Source of the DNA: Mycolicibacterium rhodesiae NBB3
GTDB taxonomy: Bacteria; Actinomycetota; Actinomycetes; Mycobacteriales; Mycobacteriaceae
Assembly: GCF_000230895.2 (NCBI RefSeq)
Contig: NC_016604.1
Span: 2,852,001 to 2,916,000 of the forward strand
Length of the DNA stretch: 64,000 bases
Direction: 5' to 3'
A program made the translations under genes and the position numbers. This document shows, piece after piece, positions 1 to 9,568 of this stretch (position 1 is the first letter of the stretch; each line of letters starts with the position of its first letter). The notes beneath the pieces are model-generated. The model was not told where the DNA came from. It saw only the letters and a program-made list of their open reading frames with translations, and made no database searches.

Positions 1-848
1 CCAGGTGCACCCCGGTCAGAACCGCGCCCCAGCCGCCGAATGTTGTGCCCGCATGCGAGCGGATCCCGTCGGCGGCGATCACCACCGCCAGCGGAACCAG
101 AGCCCACCGACCCCGACTCGCAAGGGCCAACGCAGTCAACAGTCCACCGGCCTCAATCAACAGCAACACACCCGCGCGGCCATCCCACACCGCACTGACG
201 GTGCCGGCGTCAAGGGCCCGACCAGCGACCAAAGCCATCGCCGCGATGAGCGCAACCACCATCCCTGCAGGCGCCCACGACCGCACGGGTGACAAATCCG
301 GGCGTGCAGCACGTGCAGCATCGGTCGCACGGCGACCAATCAAGCCACCGACTGCGGCGGCCAACCCGGCGAAAAGCAGCCAGCGCAACGCACTTTCACC
401 CCAAGCCGGCGTCGCGGAAGCGGTTGGCGCGGCAGCCGACAGCGTCACGCCGACCGCGAAGCGGAACTCCTGCTCGACCTGATCACCGTCACCGCCGGTG
501 ACGCGCCAACGGACCGCATAGGTCCCCGGCGCTAAAGCAGAAACCGGCGCGGCGGTGACGAAGCGGCCGTCGCGCGCGAGGTTGGCCGGCCCGACCGGTA
601 CGTCGCGGCGGGATTGATCCAGCACCACAATCGCGCGCATGCCGATGGTGACAGGTTCGTTGAACAGCAGTGTGATCGCCTCGGGTGACGTCGCAACCGC
701 GGTCTCTGCTGTGGGTTCGGTGAACAGCAACGTGGGATGCGCCTGCGCGCTACCCGCCCCCGGCCCCACCGATATCTGCACGGCGAACGCAAACGCGATG
801 AGCCCACACCGCAGCGAGGTGATGATGCGGGGACACCGACTCGGCCAT
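1..848 (-). CDS. CopC/CopD-type copper resistance protein, partial and probably frameshifted at its N-terminus
   Basis: Copper homeostasis protein of the envelope. Reading the minus strand from about 829 down to the window edge gives a hydrophobic export signal, then a CopC-like domain (mature start AQAHPTLLFTEP, followed by ITLLFNEPV), and from about residue 130 several membrane segments like the start of a CopD domain. The gene runs off the window at base 1, so it has no stop here. No start codon exists in the main frame before the signal peptide. An ATG at 848 lies one base out of frame. Removing one C from the CCCC run at about 828-831 would give a continuous protein beginning MAESVS-RIITSL. 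A homopolymer indel, real or a sequencing error, is therefore likely. The divergent BlaI/CopY-type repressor gene at 1314 may control it. Confidence 0.75.
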
Positions 849-1249
849 TGGGCGCCGTCGACACAAAGGGCGCCATTGTGAAGCCGGTGTCTGCAACCCT
901 CGCTTGCCGGCCCCCTGACACCAGGTAACGACGCGCCCGGCGCGGTCGCGCGTAACCTAGCATCGGTTGATGGGGACATGGCCTTCGTTCTGCTGCTAAG
1001 GCAACGATTTTCGCCCATGGCAAGAACCGGGTGAGGCGGATTCTTGGCCGTTGTCGGGCGCTATCGCGGCAACGGCAGTCGTCACCGGCGGGAAGAAGCT
1101 GCGCCAGTCTCCTTCGTCCCATAATCGTCGCGAGACGGTGGCGGGCATCAGCGGCTGCCGATCCGGGCCTGGCTGAACGCACGAAGTCTGCGCGCTGCAC
1201 CCGTGCCGCCTTTGACGTTATGCATGGGACAAGCCTTCGATTACCAAAC

Positions 1250-1297
1250 CGTATGGAACGGCATTACGCTCTTGGTACGTAGACCATACGCCGTTCC
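1250..1297. promoter_or_regulatory. Nested inverted repeats upstream of the BlaI-like gene
   Basis: CGTATGG (1250-1256) pairs perfectly with CCATACG (1284-1290), and GGAACGGC (1255-1262) pairs with GCCGTTCC (1290-1297). The pair lies 17-64 bp before the BlaI-like start. This placement suits an autoregulatory operator, although the sequence is not the usual BlaI consensus. Confidence 0.4.
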
Positions 1298-1313
1298 GCC
1301 GAAGGGGCGCACC

Positions 1314-1739
1314 ATGCGTGACAGAGGCTCGACACGGACAGCCGGGAGGCCAACGGTGCGTACACGCGGATTTGGCGAACTCGAAGCCGTCATCATGGAC
1401 CGCATCTGGAACCGTGGTTCCGACACGACGACGACGGTGCGAGAAATATTCGACGAACTAGCGGCAGAACGCGACATCGCCTACACCACAGTAATGTCCA
1501 CGATGGACAATCTGCACAGCAAGGGCTACCTGGCCCGAGAGCGCGACGGCAAAGCTTACCGGTATTGGCCCACCTTGACCCGGGAGCAACACAGCGCAAG
1601 CCTCATGCGCGCGGCGTTGGACTCCGGCGGCCAACCCGATCTGGTTCTCAGCTACTTCCTCGAACAAATCGGCCCCGAGGAGTCGGCGCGCCTGCGTGCC
1701 GCGCTCCGTCGACGGACGAAGCGAGCGGCCAAGCGCTAA
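1314..1739 (+). CDS. BlaI/MecI/CopY-family transcriptional repressor
   Basis: Winged-helix repressor of 141 residues. FGELEAVIMDRIW opens the domain and AYTTVMSTMDNLHSKGYL is the recognition-helix region, both typical of BlaI/CopY, followed by a short helical dimerisation tail ending RRTKRAAKR. I chose the ATG at 1314 because GAAGGGG lies just upstream and the homology begins shortly after. The open frame extends back to 1203, but that stretch contains the inverted-repeat operator. No BlaR1-type M56 protease follows. The neighbouring divergent gene is a CopC/CopD protein, so copper-responsive (CopY-like) control is as plausible as a beta-lactam role. Confidence 0.85.
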   Translation: MRDRGSTRTAGRPTVRTRGFGELEAVIMDRIWNRGSDTTTTVREIFDELAAERDIAYTTVMSTMDNLHSKGYLARERDGKAYRYWPTLTREQHSASLMRAALDSGGQPDLVLSYFLEQIGPEESARLRAALRRRTKRAAKR

Positions 1740-1838
1740 GCGCGAGGGCCGGCTCTCAATGGTGCGCGACGCGAGAGGTGTCGATTCGGCGGACGCCGCG
1801 AGACGAGTTCTTGCTGCAGCCCGCGGTGACAGAGCCGG

Positions 1839-3059
1839 TCAGGGGATCCGGTTGCGCGCCGGAGAGAATCGCTCGAGCTGAACGGGTGGCCCTCCGAGCG
1901 GCGGCGGAGGCAAGACGCGGGGCTGCCCGTCGGCCACCATGGTGACCGCACCGTTCTCTCGATCTATGTTCAGCGTGCCGTGCTGGAAGTTCTGCACAAT
2001 CCATTGCGGCGCTTGGATCTGGCCGCTTGTGGGCAAGCCGAGTGTGCTGCGCTCGTAACCCAGCGTCGCCCAGGCGTCATAGATCGCTCCGGTCAAAGGT
2101 TGCGCTCCGGTGGCCGGTGACCAGTAGATCGCTCCCTAGGAAAAGATGACGTAGCGCGCTGGACCAGCACCGGGGGCTTCCGGCGACCTCACCGGACCCA
2201 ACACACCGCTGGCGCCACCGAGCGCTTGCCATCGCGCAAAAATCGCCCCACCCCGCATCGACTCCTCCACGTCCTCTGCCGTGGGAGGCTGGTTGAAACG
2301 CGCGGCGATATCGCGGATCCGATCCAGGAACGCGTAGGCGGCGTTGCCCGGGCATGCGGTATCGCCGACATCGCGGTGAGCGAAGATGCTCGGCAGCATG
2401 CGGGTCATCCCCTGCCGGAATCGGGTGTAGGGGCCACCGGCAGATGTCAGCGCGACGGCGCCTCTGGCATCGACGCCGCCGAGCGCCAGCCGCCATCCCA
2501 GCAGCCGGCCAACCGATCGCAGCTGCGCTGGCGTCGGTACTTCTCTGCCGTAATCACCGATCAGGCAAACCGCCCACGTGTCTTTGTTGAATCCGCCGGT
2601 ATGCGATCCTTCGACCGGTTTATCAAGTCCGCCGAATCTGCCTTCGAAAACTTGACCATGCTTGTCGACGAGCGCGTTGTAGGCGATGTCCGCCCAACCC
2701 ATCGAGCGTGTGTGATACGCGTAGATTGACCGCACAATCGCTACCGACTCGTTGGGCGCGTAGTTGTTGCCCGTTGCGGAATGGTGGATGATCCCGGCCC
2801 GAATCGCGTTGTCGTACACCGGCGCTGCTCGCCGCAGCGACTCGTCGGCGCCCCATTGACCGCGGCTGATAATGGGTATCGGTGGTGTGGCCGTGGCCGT
2901 GTCCGCCGACAGAGGCGGCTGCGCTGGCGCGTGCGGTGTCCCGAGGAGCAGGGGCGCGGTGCTGGCTAGACCGACAACCGCCGGCGCCGCGGCCGCCAAC
3001 CTCAGGACGGCCCGCCGCGAAACGGGCCGACTTGGCCCGCCCGTGCATCGATCACACAC
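1839..3059 (-). pseudogene. Tat-exported peptidoglycan-recognition N-acetylmuramoyl-L-alanine amidase with LGFP repeats, interrupted by an in-frame TAG
   Basis: Cell-wall hydrolase. The GTG at 3059 opens a twin-arginine signal (SRRAVLRLAAAAPAVVG) followed by a PGRP/Amidase_2 domain. Zinc-ligand motifs are visible: IIHHSATGNNY near residue 90 and FAHRDVGDTACPGN near residue 228. LGFP-type repeats follow. The frame stops at TAG (2136-2138) after YVIFS. The next codons of the same frame continue the repeat without loss (GAIYWSPATG, then YDAWATLGYERSTLGLPTS) to a second stop at 1839. One base change, for example CAG to TAG, would explain this. The catalytic domain is complete, so the short product could still be active. 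Confidence 0.8.
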
Positions 3060-3999
3060 GGCGACAGGCTATCCCGTGTCAGCAAATAGACGGCTGCGAC
3101 CCGCCGCGACCGAGCTCCATTCTGGCGCGAATAGAGTCGCATACCGGCCGGAAATCCGAGTCGCAACGGGCTCCCTATCGAGGGTAACGGCGATGCCGCA
3201 ATGGCATTCCCCGCCACTCTGGCAGGCGATGCAAAGTATGCCGTCGGATCGCGAAAGGTGAATCCCTGCAGGGCTAATACTGTTGCGTCGTGGCGTAATG
3301 CTGGCATGAGGCCGGCAGCCGATTGATCGTCCTCAAGCTGTCAGACGCGAACCATCCCTTTGGTGCCGAAAGCGATTGGCTAAAGATTCATTAGAGTTGG
3401 GGTCGGCTAACTGCGCCGAGCACACCACGCTATACGCCCCTCCTCACGCGGTGTTCGCCGCAGGACGCACCGTTGGCCACATAGGTCAAGCGGGGGCTGC
3501 TGCTGCCGCCGGCGTCACTACCCTGGCGCCGAGCTGGGATCGCGACGGTGGTGAGCGGTTTCAAGCTGGCGATCTGGCGGGGGAGGAGTCGCGTTCCCCG
3601 CCAGATCCATGCCGCGGGGACCGGACCCCGCAATGCAATCTGGATATCGCCACGAGCCGGCGAACTGTTAGCAGCGGGAGGAAGATTGGTCTGCGGAGGG
3701 GCAGTGCAACATCGGCGAAGGCACTCATTCGCGTGCAGCGGGCGGACTTCGGAACTGTGATGCTAGATGCTGAACTGAGCGAAGACCGACTCGATTGTGC
3801 GGCAGGGTCGTCGAGGTGCGGTATATCGGCGTCATTGCCGGAGGTCGGCACCTGTACAGTACTATCCGCCGTAGTAGACAAGTAGGTAGCCCGCGAGCAT
3901 GCCGAACCCACTGAGGCCCGAACACGAGTGATTGCGATAGAGGAGTATGTCTGTCCTGATTGAGAAGTCAACCGTCGCTGTCGTGCCGCAGAGGCTGCC
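3060..3999. other. Intergenic region with no convincing gene
   Basis: Short overlapping open frames occur on both strands here, but none shows a recognisable domain, signal peptide or supporting ribosome-binding site. I see no RNA gene or repeat array. The final bases presumably hold the lgt promoter. Confidence 0.4.
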
Positions 4000-5034
4000 G
4001 TGACCACCCTGGTCGCTTCCTTCCCTAGTCCGCCACAAGGGGTGTGGCATCTTGGCTCACTGCCGATCCGGGCTTACGCGATGTTCATCGTCGCCGGCAT
4101 CGTCGCCGCTCTGCTGATAGGGAACCGCCGCTGGATCGCCCGGGGAGGCGAACCGGGTGTCGTCTATGACGTCGCGATATGGGCAATACCGTTTGGATTG
4201 ATAGGTGGCCGGCTCTATCACGTGATCACCGACTGGCGCACCTACTTTGGTGATGACGGTCTTGGGTTGGACGCCACATTGAGAATCTGGGACGGCGGCC
4301 TAGGCATCTGGGGTGCGGTGGCCCTCGGTGGCGTCGGCGCCTGGATCGGCTGCCGACGACGCGGTATTCCGTTGCCCGCCTTCGGCGATGCCGTCGCGCC
4401 GGGCATTGTGCTGGCTCAGGCGATTGGCCGCATCGGCAACTACTTCAACCAGGAGCTGTACGGGAGGCCCACCGACCTGCCGTGGGGATTGGAGATTTAC
4501 TACCGCCGTGACCCTTCGGGCGTCGTCGACGTGCATTCGGTCGACGGCGTGTCGACAGGTCAGGTCGCGCAGGTCGTGCATCCCACCTTCCTCTATGAGT
4601 CGCTGTGGAACGTCTTGGTCTTCGGCATGCTGATATGGGTCGATCGCCGATTCAGAATCGGTAATGGACGGCTGTTCGCGCTTTATGTTGCCGGCTACTG
4701 TGTCGGCCGGTTCTTCGTCGAGTTGATGCGCAGCGACGCGGCGACCCAAATTGCCGGCATCCGGATCAATTCATTTACCGCAACGGTGGTATTGATCGGC
4801 GCCCTGATCTACTTCTTCCTCGCGCCGAAGGGTCGCGAGAACCTCGCGATCAGTGCAGCAGGCGAAGCCGAGGCGACGCGGGATGCTGCGGTCAGTCGTG
4901 ACGACGCCGCCGCGCAGGCCGAGAGCGGCGTGGATTCAGGTGACGCGGCACCCGCGGACAAAGGGCTCGCATCAGGTGACGCGAAAACGCCCGATGACGA
5001 CCGCGACAGCCAGAGCGAGAAACCTCATGGATAA
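4000..5034 (+). CDS. lgt: Prolipoprotein diacylglyceryl transferase (Lgt paralogue)
   Basis: Integral membrane enzyme that transfers diacylglycerol from phosphatidylglycerol to the lipobox cysteine of prolipoproteins. The 344-residue product has the family topology of about seven membrane segments. Signature stretches are IGGRLYHVI near residue 70, RIGNYFNQELYGRP near 144 with the invariant Arg and Asn, HPTFLYESLWN near 195, and CVGRFFVELMRSD near 232. From about residue 285 it carries a polar Ala/Asp-rich tail of about 60 residues, as in mycobacterial Lgt proteins. The start is GTG. It sits among metal and envelope genes rather than in a housekeeping context, so it is probably a second copy serving island-encoded lipoproteins; that last point is inference. 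Confidence 0.93.
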   Translation: MTTLVASFPSPPQGVWHLGSLPIRAYAMFIVAGIVAALLIGNRRWIARGGEPGVVYDVAIWAIPFGLIGGRLYHVITDWRTYFGDDGLGLDATLRIWDGGLGIWGAVALGGVGAWIGCRRRGIPLPAFGDAVAPGIVLAQAIGRIGNYFNQELYGRPTDLPWGLEIYYRRDPSGVVDVHSVDGVSTGQVAQVVHPTFLYESLWNVLVFGMLIWVDRRFRIGNGRLFALYVAGYCVGRFFVELMRSDAATQIAGIRINSFTATVVLIGALIYFFLAPKGRENLAISAAGEAEATRDAAVSRDDAAAQAESGVDSGDAAPADKGLASGDAKTPDDDRDSQSEKPHG

Positions 5035-5078
5035 CGATTCCTCAGTTACTGCAGGTTGAGTAGGTGGTGGTGGGAAAC

Positions 5079-6521
5079 TCAGGCTGGATTATGGCGGCGG
5101 CGCACGATGCGCCGCGTCTGGATGAGGGCCACGGCGAACAGGATCAGACCGACGGCGTAGATCGCTGCGCCGCTGGCGATTTGGGTGGCCGTTGGGGGCT
5201 GCGTGCCGGCGGGCACGTAGAGCTCACGCTCGGCCGAGGTGGTTCCTTGCCAGCCGGAGTCGACGGGCAGCCACGCTTCGATGGTCTCGCCGGCGCGCCG
5301 GAATTCGACGTAGACGAACCACCGCCCGTCTTCGGGAAGGCGAATGGTGGCGGTGAACTTGCCTGTGCCGATTTCATTCAGCCGCGCGGTGAGCGTCTGG
5401 CCACCTCGGCGAGCCACGATGCTATCCGCGACAAGCTGGGAGCCGGCATCAGGGGCAACCGCGTCGAGCCGCACATTCCCACGGCCATCCCCGACCACCG
5501 TCAGCCGCACCGACATGACCGGTTGTCCCTGTCCAGGATCGTGGGCGTTGGCCTCTGGAACGGGCCCCAGCATCAACATGCCGGCGCCGACCAGTAGCGC
5601 AGCGGCCGTCGCGCCAACCGCATGTGCGCGCCAGGAGGTGGCCAGCACGAGCGCGACGCCCACCACGATGACTGGCGCAGCGACCACGCCGACGGCGGCG
5701 GCGGGCTGGCTCGCCACGCCGAGCGCCGATGCGATCCAGGCCAGCGCGGCGACCGCGGCACCGGTCGCCCCGTAACGCGCGGCATGTCCGCGCCACGGAA
5801 GGTCGGCCACGGCCAGACCAAGGACTGCCACAGGAAGATCGGGCGAACTGCGGCCGAGCAGGATCAGTACGGCGATGACGATGAGCCGCACAACGAGGTA
5901 GAAGGCGACACCTCGTGCGACGGCGTAGGGCCGCGCAACGAGCGCACGGATGATGGCCACAGTGAGCAGGCCGGAGACCACAACCACCGGAAGGTAAAGG
6001 GTTTGACTGAACTGTGGAACATCAGTGTCGTATTCGAGGACCGTCATCAGTGCGCTGCCAAGCACCACCGCGGACAGGGCGGCCTCGACAATCCCGTGCC
6101 GTGTCGGTCGCAGCCCGGCCAGTAGTCCGATGGCCATCGTCGTGGAGGCGAACACGACCAGCATGTGCGGCGGACTCCACAGGACGGCGTCGCGCCCGAA
6201 GGCGTCGTGCCAGAAGGCGTCGAGCGGGGCCGCGGCGAGTGTGACCGCGCCGCCCAAGCCGGCCAACAACAGGCCTGGCTGCCGCAGCGCGGCGCGGATC
6301 GAACGAGTACGCGCCAGGGCAACCAATCCCCAGCCGAGGACCACGAGACCCACAACGGCAACGCTGCCGTACAACGCCAGGTGCGGCGGGATCAGGGCGG
6401 TGTCTCGGCCAATGTCGGTGTGCCAGGCGTCGTCCCAGTAGGTGGCGAACAACGACACAGCGCCACCAGCGGCGGCGAGCGCACCGTAGACCGGCGAAAG
6501 TGTGATACCCGGCGCGTTCAT
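5079..6521 (-). CDS. Polytopic membrane protein with C-terminal exported YtkA/CopC-like domain
   Basis: About nine hydrophobic segments occupy residues 10-330. An exported beta-rich domain follows (MSVRLTVVGDGRGNVRLDAV to GRWFVYVEF), resembling YtkA/FixH-like domains, and then a last membrane helix and a basic tail (QTRRIVRRRHNPA). Conserved-looking His and Trp residues (YWDDAWHTDIGRD and FWHDAFGRD) recur in two internal repeats of the membrane part, which suggests duplication and possibly metal contact. I chose the ATG at 6521 because the upstream ATG at 6536 lies inside the divergent operator. It is divergent from the TetR gene, which probably represses it. Exact function unknown; copper or haem handling is inference from neighbours. 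Confidence 0.6.
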   Translation of the reverse strand: MNAPGITLSPVYGALAAAGGAVSLFATYWDDAWHTDIGRDTALIPPHLALYGSVAVVGLVVLGWGLVALARTRSIRAALRQPGLLLAGLGGAVTLAAAPLDAFWHDAFGRDAVLWSPPHMLVVFASTTMAIGLLAGLRPTRHGIVEAALSAVVLGSALMTVLEYDTDVPQFSQTLYLPVVVVSGLLTVAIIRALVARPYAVARGVAFYLVVRLIVIAVLILLGRSSPDLPVAVLGLAVADLPWRGHAARYGATGAAVAALAWIASALGVASQPAAAVGVVAAPVIVVGVALVLATSWRAHAVGATAAALLVGAGMLMLGPVPEANAHDPGQGQPVMSVRLTVVGDGRGNVRLDAVAPDAGSQLVADSIVARRGGQTLTARLNEIGTGKFTATIRLPEDGRWFVYVEFRRAGETIEAWLPVDSGWQGTTSAERELYVPAGTQPPTATQIASGAAIYAVGLILFAVALIQTRRIVRRRHNPA

Positions 6522-6524
6522 ATT

Positions 6525-6542
6525 TGAGACCCGCATGTCTCA
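6525..6542. promoter_or_regulatory. Palindromic operator between divergent membrane-protein and TetR genes
   Basis: TGAGAC (6525-6530) and GTCTCA (6537-6542) form a perfect inverted repeat with a 6-bp spacer. The 35-bp gap between the two divergent starts (6521 and 6557) leaves little other room, so this is the likely TetR binding site controlling both genes. Confidence 0.6.
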
Positions 6543-6556
6543 ACTATGATGTTCGT

Positions 6557-7159
6557 GTGGCTCAGAGTCAAGAGAGGCCCGGAAACTCCGCCGAGGTTGA
6601 TCCTCGGCTTATCGATGCGACTGCCGCGGCGATCGCTCGATGGGGTCTGACAGAGACGACGCGAGAGCGGATCGCGGCCGAGGCCGGCATGTCGCGGGCG
6701 ACGATCTACCGTCGTGACGTCACACGCGATCAGCTCGTCGCGGCACTGACTGCACGCGCCGCGCAGACGTTTCGCAACGCGATATGGCCAGCGATCACGG
6801 GACGCGGAACCGCGGCAGAACGGCTAGAGGCCGCACTCGAGGCGATGTGCGCGGCCGCCGACGAATACCTTCCCCTGCTCGCGGGAATGTTCCTCGCGCA
6901 CGGCGAGGTTTTCCACCGGCCCGGCCCCGACGCACTGACCGTCGAGGTCTTCGCCGAACCATTCGAACGCCTCCTCATCGACGGCGCCGCGGACGGAACC
7001 GTGCGCCACGTGCCCGAGACCGTGACCGCGACCGTCCTGTTCAACATGGTCGGCTGGGGCTACATCCACCTGCGCGCTAGTCACCACTGGGACGCGGAAG
7101 CCGCCCGCCGCAGCGTCATTGGACTAGCGCTCCACGGGCTGATCACGAAGGTGAGCTGA
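6557..7159 (+). CDS. TetR/AcrR-family transcriptional regulator
   Basis: One-component repressor of 200 residues from the GTG at 6557. The N-terminal TetR helix-turn-helix is clear (AAAIARWGLTETTRERIAAEAGMSRATIYRR). The rest is an all-helical ligand and dimerisation domain. I prefer GTG 6557 to the upstream ATG at 6524 because the latter would place translation inside the palindromic operator and add residues outside the family pattern. The usual substitution of Asp for Phe in YRRF is seen as YRRD. It is divergent from the 9-helix membrane protein, which is the expected target. Confidence 0.85.
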   Translation: MAQSQERPGNSAEVDPRLIDATAAAIARWGLTETTRERIAAEAGMSRATIYRRDVTRDQLVAALTARAAQTFRNAIWPAITGRGTAAERLEAALEAMCAAADEYLPLLAGMFLAHGEVFHRPGPDALTVEVFAEPFERLLIDGAADGTVRHVPETVTATVLFNMVGWGYIHLRASHHWDAEAARRSVIGLALHGLITKVS

Positions 7160-7196
7160 CTCAGTTCCGCGTCTCGACTGCGCCTGTGAATCATTA

Positions 7197-7885
7197 TTAA
7201 CTTTCGATAATCCGCGTCACATACGGCGTCATCCCACCAGTTCGTACCGGTGAGATCTTGATCGGTACTCCGCTTTGCTGGGCTTCAAGCATTTGGCCGC
7301 CGCCCAGGTAGAGGGCTTCGTGTTGGCTGCCGCCCGGACCCCAGAAGAGCAGGTCGCCGCACTTGGCCTGTGAGGGCGGTATTTGGCGCCCCGCGGTGTA
7401 CTGGTCCCCGGAGAACCGCGGGAGCATTACACCGACGCCGGCGAACGCGTAGCGCGTAAGGCCCGAGCAGTCGAAGCCCACCGTGTCAGCGCCGCCGTCG
7501 ACGCCGCGGCTCGGACCTGTCAGGCTGCCACCGCCCCAGGAGTACGGCACACCTATCTGGGAGCCGGCGCGACGGATCACGTACTCGATCGCCTGCCTGC
7601 CGTACACGCGGCGTCCGGGAGCCACAGTCGTTGGACTACCCCCGATGCCGAGGCTACTGAGGAACTTTCGACCTAGGTCCAGCGTGGTCTGAGTGGCTAC
7701 ATTCGTCGCTTGCAGCGAGGCATTCGCGATCGAGACGGGATCGCCTGGTGCGCCAGCGCTAAGGACTTTGCAATGTCGGATCCCACAGACCCTCGTCGGC
7801 GACGGCCCGCGGGGGCACGGTGAGGCCGAGCAGCAGCCCCAACAAGACCAAGAATGACTCCCAACCGGGACAAAATTGTGCCCAC
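7197..7885 (-). CDS. RipB-like NlpC/P60 peptidoglycan endopeptidase with scrambled N-terminal reading frame
   Basis: Secreted D,L-endopeptidase of the mycobacterial RipB/RipD type. The C-terminal catalytic domain is intact: GVPYSWGGGSL, then VGFDCSGLTRYAFAGVGV with the nucleophilic Cys (present, unlike RipD), then GSQHEALYLGGGQMLEA with the catalytic His. The N-terminus is not in one frame. A signal peptide (LLGLLLGLTVPPRAVA) is encoded between about 7790 and 7850 in another frame and runs into TAG, while the catalytic frame starts cleanly from about KVLSAGAPGDP near 7770. A GTG at 7885 in a third frame gives a plausible first half of the signal. At least one indel therefore separates export signal from enzyme. 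This is either a sequencing error or a gene that no longer exports its product. Confidence 0.7.
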
Positions 7886-8453
7886 CCGTCAGCAATAGTT
7901 TGCAGTCGTCGACGTACGTAATAAGTACGTATAAATTCACCGTAAGTCACTTCAGCCCCACAAGCAACAATCACCACAAATTACACTCCTGTAACTTTGA
8001 ATAACAGCTCTTTTGCGCGGCTGCACCCCTCTATGTGATCAAGCCCAATGGCAGCCAAAGAGCGCGAAGACACTGCCACCGTTTTGCGCAGCTAAAAGCG
8101 CGTAAGGGTTAGCGCGAAGTACGTGGGTTACGTCGCGGAGCCGCGCATGTCGCTGCTCGGCAAATCGATTGAATCGCCAGACGAGACGAGGCGGGCGGCG
8201 ATGTCGCCAGTCGGAAGTGAACGGGATGGAGCAGCGCATGTCGACGTTCGCCCGAGCCATCACGGCGGAGGCTGTGTCTGCGAAGGAGTATCGGTCTGCA
8301 GGGCACGTCCCTGATAGCGGATACCGTTGTGGATTGTGGTCCAGTCCGTCCTTTGTCTGCTGAGTGTTTAGTACCTTTGCAGCGAGACAACACCCGACGG
8401 CGCCCTCGCGACCCGCAGATAGCTTTCGACGCGCGATATTGGAGACGTACAGA

Positions 8454-8912
8454 ATGGGTAGTTCGCCACCCACACCCCGCAAGAACCGGAGGCGTGCGTG
8501 GTTGATTGCGGCCGGGGCGGGTTGCGTAGTGATCCTGTCCATAATCGCCGTCGCGACACGCGGTTTCGGCCTCGTAGACTCTACGGACCGTGCCTCGAAC
8601 GAACGTACGGCGCAGGACCGCTGCGAATCTGACGTGCTTAAGCGGCTGGCCTCACCCTCAACGGGAAAACTGTCAAACGTCGAGGTGGCAAGTACGGTCC
8701 TAGACCCTGACAGCAAGGATCTATTCTCACTACTCGACGACCCACTCAAAGGGGTCGACCACTCCCGCATCACGGTACTGAACGTCTCTGGTGTCGTGGA
8801 TGTCAAAGGCGACGCGTTTGGGGCGACGATCCGTGATCCCTTCAGTTGTCGTGCCTACCTCATCGACGGCAACCTGGCCAACACCCTCGTTCTTTTCGAC
8901 CACGACCATTAG
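8454..8912 (+). CDS. Membrane-anchored hypothetical protein
   Basis: I do not recognise a family. The 152-residue product has a basic N-terminus (PPTPRKNRRRAW), one hydrophobic segment at about residues 18-38, and an exported remainder containing two Cys (DRCESD and PFSCRAY) that could form a disulphide. The pattern resembles small mycobacterial anchored proteins of unknown role. The ATG at 8454 is preceded by GGAGACG and puts the membrane segment close to the N-terminus; the frame is open further upstream from 8364 without supporting features. It stands alone between the NlpC gene and the arsenic block. Confidence 0.6.
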   Translation: MGSSPPTPRKNRRRAWLIAAGAGCVVILSIIAVATRGFGLVDSTDRASNERTAQDRCESDVLKRLASPSTGKLSNVEVASTVLDPDSKDLFSLLDDPLKGVDHSRITVLNVSGVVDVKGDAFGATIRDPFSCRAYLIDGNLANTLVLFDHDH

Positions 8913-9138
8913 TCCCTAGGCACATGACCGAAAGTGCGCTCCGTCGCTTACGGTGCAAGGCTCTGCAAGGTGAGATCCTCATTTGCAATGGCGCAAGGTG
9001 GCGGATCCGCCATCTGGATGAGAATCGATAACTTAACGCCCGCCGAGGGAATCTCGTGCAGCTGGCATTCGGCTTGAGTTCCGTCAACACCGTCTCGGCA
9101 GCGACAAGGTACGAGAGTCTCGGATCTTCAGCGCAGCG

Positions 9139-9507
9139 TTAGCTGCAGCAGTTCGGGTCCAACACGGCGCACAGCGCACCGACTGCATCGCGGTGTGGCC
9201 GGTGGTAGACATTCATCCCGCGGCGCTGGGACTCCACGAGCCCGGCGCGCCGGAGCTGGCTGAGATGGTGGCTGACTGTGGACTCGGTCAAGCCCAAGAC
9301 CGTCGCGAGGTCGCTACTGTTCTCCTCACCCGAGGACGAGCTGAACAGATACGACATGATTTTCACGCGGGCTGGATCGGCGAGCGCTTTGAGGCGGAGT
9401 GCCACCTGGAGGGCGTCGTCATCGCTCATTGGGCCAGCGGCGACGGGCGCACAGCACACCGGCGCGGACATGTCGATCACCGGCAAGGTCTTGGGCACAA
9501 CGTCCAT
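9139..9507 (-). CDS. arsR: ArsR-family metalloregulator
   Basis: Winged-helix repressor of about 122 residues divergent from cadI. The core RLKALADPARVKIMSYLF and the recognition helix LTESTVSHHLSQLRRAGLV are typical ArsR/SmtB. Vicinal cysteines occur at both ends (APVCCAPVAAGP near residue 16 and DPNCCS at the C-terminus). These are good candidates for an arsenite or antimonite site like that of actinobacterial ArsR. I use the ATG at 9507 because upstream sequence contains a palindromic operator; the frame is open to 9546. It probably represses itself and the plus-strand cadI operon. Confidence 0.87.
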   Translation of the reverse strand: MDVVPKTLPVIDMSAPVCCAPVAAGPMSDDDALQVALRLKALADPARVKIMSYLFSSSSGEENSSDLATVLGLTESTVSHHLSQLRRAGLVESQRRGMNVYHRPHRDAVGALCAVLDPNCCS

Positions 9508-9520
9508 GTTGCCGAAGACA

Positions 9521-9534
9521 TTGACATAAGTCAA
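9521..9534. promoter_or_regulatory. Candidate ArsR operator before arsR
   Basis: TTGACATAAGTCAA is a palindrome (TTGAC and GTCAA around ATAA), lying 14 bp upstream of the arsR start on the minus strand. Position and symmetry fit an ArsR-family operator. A related ATAAGTC element recurs within the cadI operator. Confidence 0.5.
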
Positions 9535-9568
9535 AGAGGTATGCACTATGGGGACAGTCAGCTACTTC

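Noticed and set aside
45..482. Plus-strand open frame at the left edge
   Set aside because: It is antisense to the CopC/CopD reading frame, which has clear domain motifs.
3376..3885. Open frame of 169 codons upstream of lgt
   Set aside because: Composition and codon use do not resemble the neighbours, no domain or ribosome site is visible, and overlapping frames exist on the other strand.
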